Source: Anthoceros angustus
Lineage: Eukaryota > Streptophyta > Anthocerotopsida > Anthocerotales > Anthocerotaceae
Length of the DNA: 64,000 nt
Assembly: GCA_010909165.1 (NCBI GenBank)
Contig: MU008203.1
Location: forward strand, 124,001-188,000
Reading direction: 5' to 3'
The position numbers were made by a program, and so were the translations under genes. Shown here one piece after another: positions 45,831 to 54,984 of this stretch; the first letter of the stretch is position 1; every line of letters starts with the position of its first letter. The notes beneath the pieces are model-generated. The model worked only from the letters and a program-made list of their open reading frames with translations. It was not told where the DNA came from and did not search any database.

Positions 45831-46439
45831 GATTTTCAGAACCAGAAATGCCTCATGCAGCTGGAGAAACATCGTTGCTTCCACCTGCCGGGCAGGTGCA
45901 CTATCCGTGTACTTGATATGGAGCCAGTCTTCAAGACGTACTCGGTAAGAATCCCTTTGATCAGGACGGCAAGTGTCCCCGGGGTGGGGCCGGTGCACTA
46001 CTGTACATCTGCCAGTACGAGGGTCCACAACTTTCCTCTTCGACCCATCCAGATTCTCAATCCGACATCCCAGTCCAGTCAGGAATTGTACCAGCTTGCT
46101 CCATTTGAGAGTGCCCTTGACTTTCCTGCATGGAATGTCTCGAATTGATATATCAGCCTTCTTAACTGGTCGAAAAACAGGAGGCACTTCATCACATTTT
46201 GATTCCTCGCCACCACCGATGGAAGCAGGCGTAAATTTTGATTCCTCACCCCTGATGGACGCAGGTGTAGACACCTGTGAACAACTATCTCCACCACCAC
46301 TGGCAGGTGTAGATACCTTTGCACAACTATCTGCACCGATGAAAGTAGTTGTAGATACCTCCGAACTTTCATCTGTTACCCCAAAGTCTGATATTTCGGA
46401 GTGTTCCCGTGTCTTGATCTTGAACAGGAAGCGGTACAT
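45810..46439 (-). CDS. ORF with a HicA-like domain
   Basis: 209 codons. After a Ser/Thr-rich start with three similar STPAS repeats, the second half has the layout of HicA-family proteins (small dsRBD-like fold; in bacteria the toxin of HicAB toxin-antitoxin pairs, an mRNA interferase): a KWSKLVQFLTGLGCRIE helix, a GS-R strand, and the HRPHP signature with the catalytic-type His, then a helix with a Leu (about 46150-45970). No HicB antitoxin partner is seen, and HicA-like folds in eukaryotes may have other roles. It directly follows two other minus-strand frames (46369-46752 and 46706-47191) that may belong to the same gene. The frame overlaps the LRR fragment at its 3' end. Confidence 0.5.
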   Translation of the reverse strand: MYRFLFKIKTREHSEISDFGVTDESSEVSTTTFIGADSCAKVSTPASGGGDSCSQVSTPASIRGEESKFTPASIGGGEESKCDEVPPVFRPVKKADISIRDIPCRKVKGTLKWSKLVQFLTGLGCRIENLDGSKRKVVDPRTGRCTVVHRPHPGDTCRPDQRDSYRVRLEDWLHIKYTDSAPARQVEATMFLQLHEAFLVLKICAPHPV

Positions 46440-47191
46440 ATTTTTCTACCCTTCCATCCCCGACCTCCCAAAACAAACCTGGGTCCACAGCTGTTACTTT
46501 GGCAACAGTCCGATCTTCCACTGTATCAGCCTGTACCCTGTGTTGGACAGCCAGGGCCTTTTTTTCCTTCTTAGCAACGTCCTTTCTATGTTGGTACCGT
46601 CGAACCGCTTGCAAAGGCAGTAGAGAGTATTCATGCTTCTTGAACTCTGGGCGGATGATTCCGTGATACAGAAGGGTATATTTGGTCTTGAAAGCCTCAA
46701 ACATCTCAGCAGTCAATTCCTTGGATTCGGAAGCCAGCAGCGGAAGCCGCATGAAGGAGGGCAGATTTGCCCGACGAATCTGTCTCTCTTACCAGCGAGG
46801 TCTCCAGCAAGAGACCTTTCGTGGGAAGCGAAACCGGCTTGCCTTTGCCCAACAAGACTTCAAGATCATCCGAGGTGGATACCACCACTCCAGAAGTTGG
46901 ATCAAATTTGTATCTCCGAATAGCAGCCTTGATCTCCTTCTCGTTAGCCACAAAAAGTCCCGCATGAAGTAGCACTTCCATAACCCTGAACCTGGTGCTC
47001 AGCTCGTCAATTACTGCTATGACTTCCACCTGCACATCCTCCATCTGCACCGTGAACTCACTGGCTCGGCGGAAGTCTGAAAACAACCCTTCCTCGATCG
47101 GTAAGGGTAAAATGGAAAGGAGTGCTTGTTCTGAGCCGAAGTTCTTGGTCAGCTGGAAAGATGACCAACTACGGCAGAGCCTGCAGCTCAT
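46369..47191 (-). pseudogene. Unknown coding block in two overlapping frames
   Basis: 46706-47191 reads DVQVEVIAVIDELSTRFRVM and EVLLHAGLFVANEKEIKAAI; 46752-46369, one frame over, reads SKELTAEMFEAFKTKYTLLY and HGIIRPEFKKHEYSLLPLQA. Both look like genuine protein and would form one chain if joined by a short intron or a frame correction near 46730. No family recognised. The HicA-like frame continues from it on the same strand, so the three may be one gene. Part of the second block (46625-46740) exists again inverted at 47525-47640 with a stop codon. Confidence 0.4.
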
Positions 47192-47199
47192 CCAGCTTC

Positions 47200-47715
47200 C
47201 CTATGGTTGCAGTTGTTAGATGAAAGGTTTAGAGAATTGAGGTCAAGCCAGATCACCTAAAGCAGATGGTATCGCACCACTAAAACCATTGCTGGACAGG
47301 TCGAAATACTTGGTGCTTGGTTGAACTACCTCCTCCAGGTTGCCTTTCCAAATGAGCTCAGACTAAGAGGGACATACCCAGACGGGGAAACATTTAAGTC
47401 ACATTCAATGAAACCTCGGAGCGATGACAGGTTCTGATGAATGTGTGCTGAAAAGCTGTTAGCTAGGTTTAGGAAAGAGATTAAAACAGGAGGTTATGGT
47501 GTCAAGATGGTACCAGACAGAAATCATGAGACCCGAATCTAAGGGATTGGCAGCTAAAATGTTCAAGGCTTTGTAGAAAAAGTATACCTCTCTTTATCAT
47601 GGAATCATCCGCCCAGAGTTCAAGAAGCTCATGTATGTGCAACTGAACGACAATGCGTGGACAGGCTCCATTCCAGACTACCCCTTCACTTCCCCTGGCT
47701 GGCTGATCATCCCCA
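47200..47715. pseudogene. Mixed LRR fragments on both strands
   Basis: Minus strand 47245-47350 holds one LRR (FDLSSNGFSGAIPSALGD). Plus strand 47525-47700 holds an inverted, stop-containing copy of the unknown block (KYTSLYHGIIRPEFKK) fused to an LRR (LNDNAWTGSIPDYPF). This is rearranged debris of receptor-like genes. Confidence 0.5.
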
Positions 47716-47844
47716 AGCTTGTTGTGCTGTGATTGGCTGATCGCGATCCTTGTTGTCGAATCGTGAGACCCGATTGAGCCCGAACACGGGCTTGAATGCA
47801 AGGCCTGCACATCGATACCCGAAGACGACCCGCATACCCATGTC

Positions 47845-48005
47845 GTCACGAAGAACGACCGTCCTCCGCTTTTGGACGGGGAGTCCACAGCGTGGAGAGA
47901 CCGACCACCGACCTCTAATGATCGTGGTCCGCTTTATCCATGCATAAACATGCCCCATGCCCAACCGCGCGCTTGCGCCTCGTCCTCACCGTGCGATCCC
48001 GTTCT
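47845..48005 (+). repeat. Interspersed repeat, copy 1
   Basis: Shares an ordered set of words with 62925-63070: TCACGAAGAACG, TTTTGGAC, GATCGTGG or GATCATGCG, CATGCCCCATGCCC, CAACCGCGCG, ACCGTGCG and TCCCGTTCT. Both copies are in the same orientation. Likely fragments of an unclassified transposable element. Confidence 0.55.
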
Positions 48006-48059
48006 AGCAAAAAGTCTCTCCACTGCTGAGGAAGTGGCGCGAGCAGGCGGCAGGACGGC

Positions 48060-48490
48060 TGAGTCGGCCTAAATGGCGAAGAGCTCATGAGTTGGACCTA
48101 TCCACCATGGGTTTAAATCCCATACCTCACCTTAAGGTTCTAAGGGATGGGTTTAATATATAATGAATATTGGATTAACTTATTTATAAAACTTTAGAGA
48201 ATTTCGAAGTTAAGCCACCCTGCATGGATTCAAATTGTGTGATTCATATTTTCCTTGAGAAATATTTACCTTCTCAATAAATGAAGAACCATTCAAAATA
48301 TAATTGAGATTTATTTTCCTCCTATCTTCTTGACAAATGAAGAACCATATATTTTAAGTTTGAGAAAGAAAACTGGCTTCTGATGTAGGATCTTTTTTGT
48401 CTCGCCCACAAAAAGGACCCTTGTTAAAAGGTCCTTTGGGACTGCACGAAATATAATCTTTACTCGTAATAAAGCAATGAAGCACTGGTG
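48060..48490. other. Non-coding, possible SINE head
   Basis: 48073-48125 holds TGGCGAAGAGCTC and GGGTTTAAATCCCA, distantly like Pol III A and B boxes. Otherwise AT-rich with two AATGAAGAACCAT words (48281 and 48338). Confidence 0.2.
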
Positions 48491-48895
48491 AAAGGCTCTC
48501 ACAAAATATGATTTCTGCTCGCAATGAAGTACGTTGTAAGGTTTTCTAAGGGCTCTACTAGGTTGGTGCAAAGCTCTCACGAAATATGATTTCTACTCGC
48601 AATGAAGTACGTTGTGAGGCTTTCTAAGGGCTCTACTAAGTTATCCTTCCGCAAAGCTCTCACGAAATATGATTTTTACTCGCAATGAAGTACGTTGTGA
48701 GGCTTTCTAAGGGCTCTACTAGGTTGGTGCAAAGCTCTCACGAAATATGATTTCTACTAGCGGTAATCGTTGTGAGGCTTTCTAAGGGCTCTACTAAGTT
48801 ATCCTTCCGCAAAGCTCTCACGAAATATGATTTTTACTCGCAATGAAGTACGTTGTGAGGCTTTCTAAGGGCTCTACTAGGTTATCCCTCCGCTC
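48491..48895. repeat. Tandem array, five units of about 78-83 bp in two types
   Basis: Units start GCAAAGCTCTCACGAAATAT and end either AGGTTGGT (type A) or AAGTTATCCTTCC (type B). Order A, B, A, B, then a final unit ending AGGTTATCCCTCC. Unit 4 has a small deletion (ACTAGCGGTAATCG). The alternation shows that an A+B dimer was the duplicating block. Confidence 0.9.
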
Positions 48896-49430
48896 TTATG
48901 AGATCCATTAGGGTCCTTTCGATTAAGTGACATGCAAATGTTCAATCTATTCACAATTTAGAAAACATTTGAGTGCTACCTAGGTACTAAAAATATCTAA
49001 ACTTGCATTGCATAATGATGTTATTCGAGAAAGGGATATTTTATTGAAGTGAAAAAATGATGGGAAGAGCCCATCCAAGAGGGGACAACCAAAGGGGACC
49101 CCGAGGGTCGAGGTGGAGAGGAGCAACTGAGCTCCCTACCTAAAGTCACCTGCTGCACCCACAATGTCATATGCAGGAAGAAGAAATGGCCTGCAAACCA
49201 CGGAGGTAGAGGAAGATGCATCACCTACTGTCGCCGCATTGTGGAGGATGGCCGTTGAGAGCGCCCGTTGAAAGGCAATTAAAACCCATTGTCGGAAGTA
49301 TGCTGTGAAGTAGGAGAGGGTCAACCCCGTACCGTGCCTGCGCACATGGTAAGATTTGGCACAGGACTTGACAAATTTGTCAAAGTCCTCATCCATTACC
49401 ATACGTTTCTAGTGCAAGCGGAATAAAGAG
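48896..49430. other. Intergenic, nothing recognised
   Basis: AT-rich then moderate GC. A short minus-strand frame at 49136-49402 has no recognised content. Confidence 0.35.
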
Positions 49431-49548
49431 GTGGCCCGCTTGCATCCTGCTATATTTGCGGACCTTGAGATGGCCCGCTTGCATCCTGCTATATTTGTGG
49501 ACCTTGAGATGGCCCGCTTGCATCTTGCTACATTTGCGGAGCTTGAGA
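49430..49548 (+). repeat. 39 bp tandem repeat, three units
   Basis: Three copies of a unit starting GATGGCCCGCTTGCATCCTG. Period divisible by three, encoding MARLHPAIFADLE-like units in an open frame of 86 codons (49431-49691). The GAGGTGGCCCGC start of the first unit, preceded by GGAATAAA, reappears at the window end (63937, preceded by GGGATGAA). Confidence 0.85.
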
Positions 49549-50159
49549 GCCGTTGTTCCGGCAGCAGCCCAACCTGGCCAGTTAGTGATGACCTGAGCGA
49601 AGATGTGTCACGTGAAGGATCAATAACCACTACATCCATCTGCCACCGAAACCTGGTTGCTACGGACAAGGTACAGGTCAGCCCTGAGTGAACGACATGT
49701 ACGGAGAGTATACCTCGCTCCCTCTAGGCCTTGTAGCCGCTTTCGCGAGTGATGGCGAACATGATATCGCGGATGGCATCGTGGGTGGCAATACGATGAC
49801 CATGGGGACAACGAGCAAGGTGTATTCCAGAATCATCGAGGGTAGAGCTACACTCGCAAGTAAGGAGCGAAGAAGCCATAGGCTGGAGCAAGCCAAGACG
49901 GAATCGCATCGCAGTGAAGGTGGTTGGTGCGATATGAAACCCCGTATGCATGGATGTGAAACCCCGTATGCATGGGCGAGCCAATAGCCAAGCACCTGCA
50001 CCCTTCCCAAAACAAGAGCGAGCCGGGCTCTTGTGGTCTTGGGATGGAGGGGTCCAGTAGGACAAACAGGAAAGCTTGGCCGGGTTGCTTCTCGAATGGG
50101 ATGGAGGTCCAGATGGGACAACAGAAAGCTTGGCGAATTGTACTGAGCAGGATGCTGCA

Positions 50160-50310
50160 ACCCCGAAACCAAGGATGCCTGCAACCCCCAAAAACCAGGA
50201 TGCCTGCAACCCGCTGAAACCAGGGATGCCTGCAACCCCCTAAAACCAGGGATGCCTGCAACCCCCTAAAACCAGGGATGCCCTGCAACCCCCTATAACC
50301 AGCGATGATA
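50160..50310. repeat. 25-26 bp tandem repeat
   Basis: About six copies of GGATGCCTGCAACCCCC plus AAAACCA, shrinking or growing by one base between copies. Confidence 0.85.
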
Positions 50311-50458
50311 AATGTCATGATGTTATTCTTATGGGTACACAGTTGCCTATTCACTCATTGTCATGATGATATTATTCTTATGGGTACACAGTTGCCTATT
50401 CACTCATTGTCATGATGATGTTATTCTTATGGGTACACAGTTGCCGATTCACTCAGTT
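50311..50458. repeat. About 48 bp tandem repeat, three units
   Basis: Three copies carrying ATTCTTATGGGTACACAGTT and a CATTGTCATGATG link. Confidence 0.85.
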
Positions 50459-50576
50459 ATCTGCCTTTCAAGCTCTTGAGGTTCGGGTCGGGCTCATGGG
50501 AGCCAGCCGTATGGTGTGGTCGTACGAAGTACATAACTGCCTTTCGAGCTCGTGAGGTTTGGGTCGGGCTCATGGG

Positions 50577-50842
50577 CCTGCGTCTCAATCTCCGAGGCAA
50601 TCACTGCTTCGCGCGTGTGAAGGCTGGCGTGGCATGCCATGCCTCGCCCATCACGATGCTCTCTCATCGTGGTATACTTTAAACGCGCGCACCATGTACA
50701 GGTCCATACAGGATGTCACTGCCGTATTTTGCCCAGCACGGCACAACCCCTAGTATACGCACCCACCACAACGAGGTTGTGATGTAAACCAACCATGCTT
50801 GATTTTAGAACCGTGCGCGAGTATGAACTGAGCGCGGGTGTC
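50577..50842 (+). repeat. Left terminal inverted repeat
   Basis: Reads in order CCTGCGTCTCAATCTCCGA, GTGAAGGCTGGCGTGGCATG, CGTGGTATACTTTAAACGC, GTACAGGTCCATACAGGA, GGTTGTGATGTAAACCAACC, ending GCGCGGGTGTC; the reverse complement of each is found in mirror order at 54614-54880. Just outside it, GAGGTTNGGGTCGGGCTCAT occurs twice, 79 bp apart. Confidence 0.9.
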
Positions 50843-50854
50843 TTAAACAAACCA

Positions 50855-50955
50855 TCCCAAAGACAAAGCAGTTAACCTAAACCAAGCACCCAAAGACAAA
50901 CAGATTAACCTAAACCAAGCACCCAAAGACAAACACATTAACCTAAACCAAGCAT
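50855..50955. repeat. 33 bp tandem repeat inside the MULE
   Basis: Three copies of AACCTAAACCAAGCACCC followed by AAAGACAAAC directly inside the left inverted repeat. Confidence 0.85.
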
Positions 50956-51299
50956 TCGGCGCCAAGCGTGCTCCGTCCATGGAGTGTCCGCTGAAGGTGC
51001 AATTTTGTGGCTTGGTCAATTTCGCACGAGAATCTAACTTGGCGGTTTTGAAGGATTTGAAGATTGCCTACATTCCATGGAATAGAGTAGAAGATTTCAT
51101 TTCGGTGAAGGCTTCAAATGTGCTGCAAGTTTCTATCGGAAGGATTCAAAGACTCAAAATTCACTACCACCACCAATTGTGCCGTCCTTAGACACCGCAA
51201 TCACATATATCGTACTTTCGCAACTTCCAAGTTCTCTACACTAATTTCCACGACCATTTGGGTTTCTGGCTTGGTGGCCTCTGTCCATGTGCTTTCTTT

Positions 51300-53130
51300 G
51301 CCTTAAGTTGAAGCCAAATCTTGGTATTTGTGTGTGTTTCTATGTAGGTATTGGTGTTCATATGGACGGAGGATTTCATGCTACCACACCCAAGAATGTG
51401 CGCATGAAGACCGGATGTATGGCCAATTTTGTTGTGAAGCGATTGCGCTTATTCCTGAAGTTGCTCAAATCCTTCTTCATGAAGAGGCGACGAGATCGAG
51501 CAGTGATATCCGTCATGGTCCGAGTATGTGGGACACCCTAAATTGTCTAGAGCTCCTTGGATCTCGAAGAGAAAAAGGATTGGGTTAAACATTGTCTTTA
51601 TTGCAAGGTATCGTGTCGGAGATTATGCGTCGGCATGTTGCGATTGTGTCGAGAAGATGAGTCACTACATAGGACATGAGCGTGGTGGTGACGTCGAGAT
51701 GACTACATGCGGAGGATGTGTTGAACATGAAGCGACAAGTGGAAGCGGGTGAGTGGAAACTAGACCACGATGATGTAAAGTCCACGAGATGTGGCTCAAA
51801 GTGAATCTTGACCTTATCTTCCATAGATCGAACTGGTGAACCTTTTGTTTTAGGGTTGCAAACTCCTTTCATGCGGCATATGTTCATCAAGCATGGTAAC
51901 AATAGTGTGTTAGCCATGGACGCCACATTTGGTATGAACAAGTATAGGTACCACTTATTTACGGTGATGGTTTTGATCAACACCTTAATGGTATTCCAGC
52001 TTGGGCACTAACACGGAGGCTACTATACTTTCTTTGGTATCATGGTTGACGCCACTCAGGCATGTCGCTCTTACAACATGTGCAACATGGGTCCCTAGTT
52101 GCTTCTAGTTGATGATTGTTTTAGCGAGATAGGTGCCTTTAAAGCGGTATGGGGCCAACATACATGTTGTGTTGTGTCTATGGCATGTAAGGAAGGCTGG
52201 CGTGAACCTTTTAAAGAAGGTAAAGTGCATTATTGCAAGGAAGAAGATTTGGGCAGCTCTTGCGGAGATCATGTATGTCAGAGGCCATAATACGCAAGAT
52301 GGTACAGTCGCATGGGGTAAGGTATTGTTAGAGTTCTTCTACAAGGAGTGGCATGGAAGTCAACCAGCCTTTGTTGAGTATTTCAAGAAGCAGTGGGGTG
52401 ACTCTATAGGTATTATTCTTTGCCCAAAGTGCACTAGTTTCTTTGTGCGGTAAGGGTTGCTTGAATGGATGTTTACATGGTGTCGGCTGTGTGTAATAAT
52501 GTTTCGCATTTCGTTATGCCGGACATGTGGTTGAAGAAGCTGAGGATGTTTCCCCACCGGACAAGATACCACGCTCACGGAGGCCTTTCATCGATTCTTG
52601 AAGGAAAGAGTATCTTTTACCAAGGCTGCGTTGCGGAAGGCGTATGGATTGGCTTCTTCATCAACTTGTGAGCAGGTAGCACTTCACGGTACCTTGATTT
52701 CACCAAGAGGGGTTACAAGGAATTTAAAACTCGAGAAGGTATATGAGCATGTTTTGTCCATGAGCACCATCGAACAGTCATATTCCGTCTGTAGTTGGGT
52801 CTCTTGCATATTGCATGTCCTCGAGGATAGTGACAAGGTTTACGTCATTGAGGCACATTCTCCATGGGCATTTTGTACTTGTGGGATGGGGCGAGAAAGG
52901 ATTCATTTGCAACATGTTGTGAAGGTGCAACGGTATGTGGTATATTTGAACATACTTCGATTATTGCGCCTTGCTTGGTGTACCAATGGATCTTATGTTC
53001 GGGCACAAGAAGAAGGAAGAACATTACGACCTAAATCTTGTTCGAGAATGAGATATCACATGATAATCATGTTCGTGATACAACGGCAATCTGTCAATCT
53101 TGTCGCACATCTTCCCATCAACCTGTAGCT
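51300..53130 (+). pseudogene. MULE transposase with SWIM finger, frame-broken
   Basis: Pieces in several plus-strand frames are in the expected order. 51840-51985: TPFMRHMFIKHGNNSVLAMD, ATFGMNKYRYHLFTVMV (the first catalytic Asp block). 52320-52450: EFFYKEWHGSQPAFVEYFKK. 52540-52620: FPHRTRYHAHGG. 52780-52930: KVYVIEAHSPWAFCTCGMG followed by HLQH, a CxC-x7-HxH SWIM zinc finger that binds DNA. Start (51330-51570) reads CEAIALIPEVAQILLHEEAT. At least four frame changes and stops; introns may explain some. Transposase of the surrounding Mutator-like element, probably inactive. Confidence 0.65.
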
Positions 53131-53407
53131 TGGAGGAGTTGAAGTCAAACGACGCCGAGACTTGGATGCAATCATGGGGTATTCCAAGCATTGTGGAAGC
53201 CAAGCTCGCTATTTTGTTTGAGGTCTGCAATAATGGAACAAGCACAACATCGTATTAGGGAAGTTGCATTTCGGTGGGCGAGGCCTCAAGCGATAAACCG
53301 GTATTAGAGGAGTTTGTTCAATGACGGGACCAACCGTTAGTGCGTTCAAGGGCATTGAAGAACGCTCAAGACCAAGAAGAAAAAGTGATTACTTTGTGAC
53401 ACCTTTA

Positions 53408-53590
53408 GGCTAAGGGCTGAAGAATTTTGCAATCGAGGGCTGAAAAATTTTGCAATCGAGGGCTGAAAAATTTTGCAATCGAGGGCTGAAAAATTTTGCA
53501 ATCGAGGGCTAAGAATTTTGCAATCGAGGCTAAGAATTTTGCAATCGAGGCTGAGGAATTGCAATCGAGGGCTGAGGAATTGCAATCGAG
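53408..53590. repeat. About 24 bp tandem repeat inside the MULE
   Basis: Seven to eight copies of GAGGGCTGAAAAATTTTGCAA, with later copies losing A or T runs. Confidence 0.9.
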
Positions 53591-53683
53591 TGAGGCTGCA
53601 AAATTTGGAGGAATTTGTTCAGACTGTTTCTGACCTTGTATAGCCTGGACTCCTTTACTAGGATGTTTTACAAATTAGTACAA

Positions 53684-53765
53684 TAATGAAGGCTACTGTA
53701 TGGCTAGAAGGCTACTGTATGGCTAGAAGGCTACTGTATGGCTAGAAGGCTACTGTATGGCAATT
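53684..53765. repeat. 19 bp tandem repeat inside the MULE
   Basis: Four perfect copies of AAGGCTACTGTATGGCTAG. Confidence 0.9.
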
Positions 53766-53786
53766 TCCTACCTGAACAATTCTGAT

Positions 53787-54137
53787 TCAAAAATACGTCC
53801 CATCCACGATGTCCCCTGCCTTTGCTAGTTGTCCTCCCTCACTTTGGTGAACAGACATCAAGACTCCAACCGGCAGGTTTACCGAGGTCACGAGTACCTG
53901 AGATAGCTGTGGGGCTGGCCAAGTGCATCTCCAGTTGTGACTTATACGAGCCTGCCCTCCAAGCAGCTTTACCTGCATCATTTCTAGGGGCCCCTGCAAA
54001 GATGAACCTACAAAAACACTTCCTCCCGCACAACAGTCCGTCTGCTTCCAACAGTACATACTAGCGATGCTGTTTATCGCTGCCATACTCGGCTCATCAC
54101 CCAGCTCTGCATTTGACCCCCAGAACTTGCCATCCAC
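53787..54137 (-). other. Unassigned open frame inside the MULE
   Basis: 116 codons with protein-like text (ELGDEPSMAAINSIASMY) on the strand opposite the transposase. No domain recognised. Could be a captured host fragment, as in Pack-MULEs, or chance. Confidence 0.25.
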
Positions 54138-54189
54138 CGGGAATGGAGCCGATCACACATCACTCATCAGAATTTGAGTGGCAGAAGAG

Positions 54190-54600
54190 CCATCGACGAC
54201 CGCGGCGTCCCAACCCGCCACATCCCCACCTCCCCGCCTGCGGCCTCCCAAGGCCGCCCAGCCTGTGGCCTCCCAGCCTCCCCCGCCCGCGCCCCCGCCT
54301 CCCAGCCTCCCCGCCTGCGGCCTCCCCGCCCCGCGGCCTCCCAGCCTGGCCTCCCAGCCTCCCAGCCCGCCCAGCCTCCCCCGCCCGCGGCGTCCCAGCC
54401 TCCCCGCCTGCGGCCTCCCAGCCCCGCCTGCGGCCTCCCAGCCTGCCCCCCCCGCCTGCGGCCTCCCCGCCTGCGGCCTCAGCCCGCCCCGCGGCCTCCC
54501 AGCACCCCTCCACCCGCCCTCCCTCCCTCCCCGCGCCCCGCCCTCCCTCCCGTCCTCGCGCCCCGCGCCTCCCGTCCTCGCGTCCTCCCAGATCGCTCCT
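54190..54600. repeat. C-rich low-complexity array
   Basis: Dozens of imperfect copies of GCCTCCCAGCCTCCCCGCCTGCG. All three plus-strand frames and some minus frames stay open (Pro/Ser/Arg or Gly/Arg-rich) purely from composition, so none is called as a gene. Confidence 0.9.
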
Positions 54601-54613
54601 GCCTTCCGTTTTG

Positions 54614-54880
54614 AGACACCCGCGCTCAGTTCATACTCTCGCGCACGGTTCTAAAGTCAAGCATGGTTGGTTTACATCACAACCTCGTTGTGGTGGGTGC
54701 GTATACTGGGGTTGTGCCGTGCTGGGCAAAATACGGCAGTGACGTCCTGTATGGACCTGTACATGGTGTTGCGTTTAAAGTATACCACGATGAGAGAGCA
54801 TCGTGATGGGCGAGGCATGGCATGCCACGCCAGCCTTCACACGCGCGAAGCATTCATTGCTTCGGAGATTGAGACGCAGG
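54614..54880 (-). repeat. Right terminal inverted repeat
   Basis: Mirror image of the left repeat: begins GACACCCGCGCTCAGTTCAT and ends GAGATTGAGACGCAGG. The two arms look well over 90 percent identical by eye, suggesting a fairly recent insertion or gene conversion. Confidence 0.9.
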
Positions 54881-54984
54881 CGGGCTCATGGGAGCCAGCC
54901 CGGATTGTGTGGTCGTACAAAGTACCTGGGCATCCTGCCACAAGTCTGTTGTTAGACTCATCTTCCGGCAGCGGTTCCTGAACG

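Larger units (their letters stand above)
50463..54930. mobile_element. Mutator-like DNA transposon (decayed)
   Basis: Delimited by long inverted repeats (about 50577-50842 and 54614-54880) and carrying a SWIM-type transposase remnant read on the plus strand. Long inverted repeats plus an MULE/SWIM transposase define Mutator-like elements. The interior also holds four tandem arrays and an unassigned minus-strand frame. Outside the inverted repeats, a GGGCTCATGGGAGCCAGCC word followed by TGTGGTCGTAC occurs in direct orientation on both sides (50496 and 54883). Target-site duplication was not resolved. Stops and frameshifts in the transposase make it non-autonomous. Confidence 0.75.

Noticed and set aside
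45810-46439. Bacterial contamination as the source of the HicA-like frame
   Set aside because: Flanking sequence on both sides is LRR and eukaryotic repeat material, and there is no operon-like neighbour or ribosome-binding site.
50160-50460. Possible CRISPR-like array from regular short repeats
   Set aside because: Head-to-tail tandem repeats without unique spacers, in a eukaryotic setting.
54160-54742. Long overlapping Pro/Ser-rich and Gly/Arg-rich frames
   Set aside because: They lie in a C-rich tandem array; all frames stay open because the repeat lacks stop words, and the translations are pure repeat.
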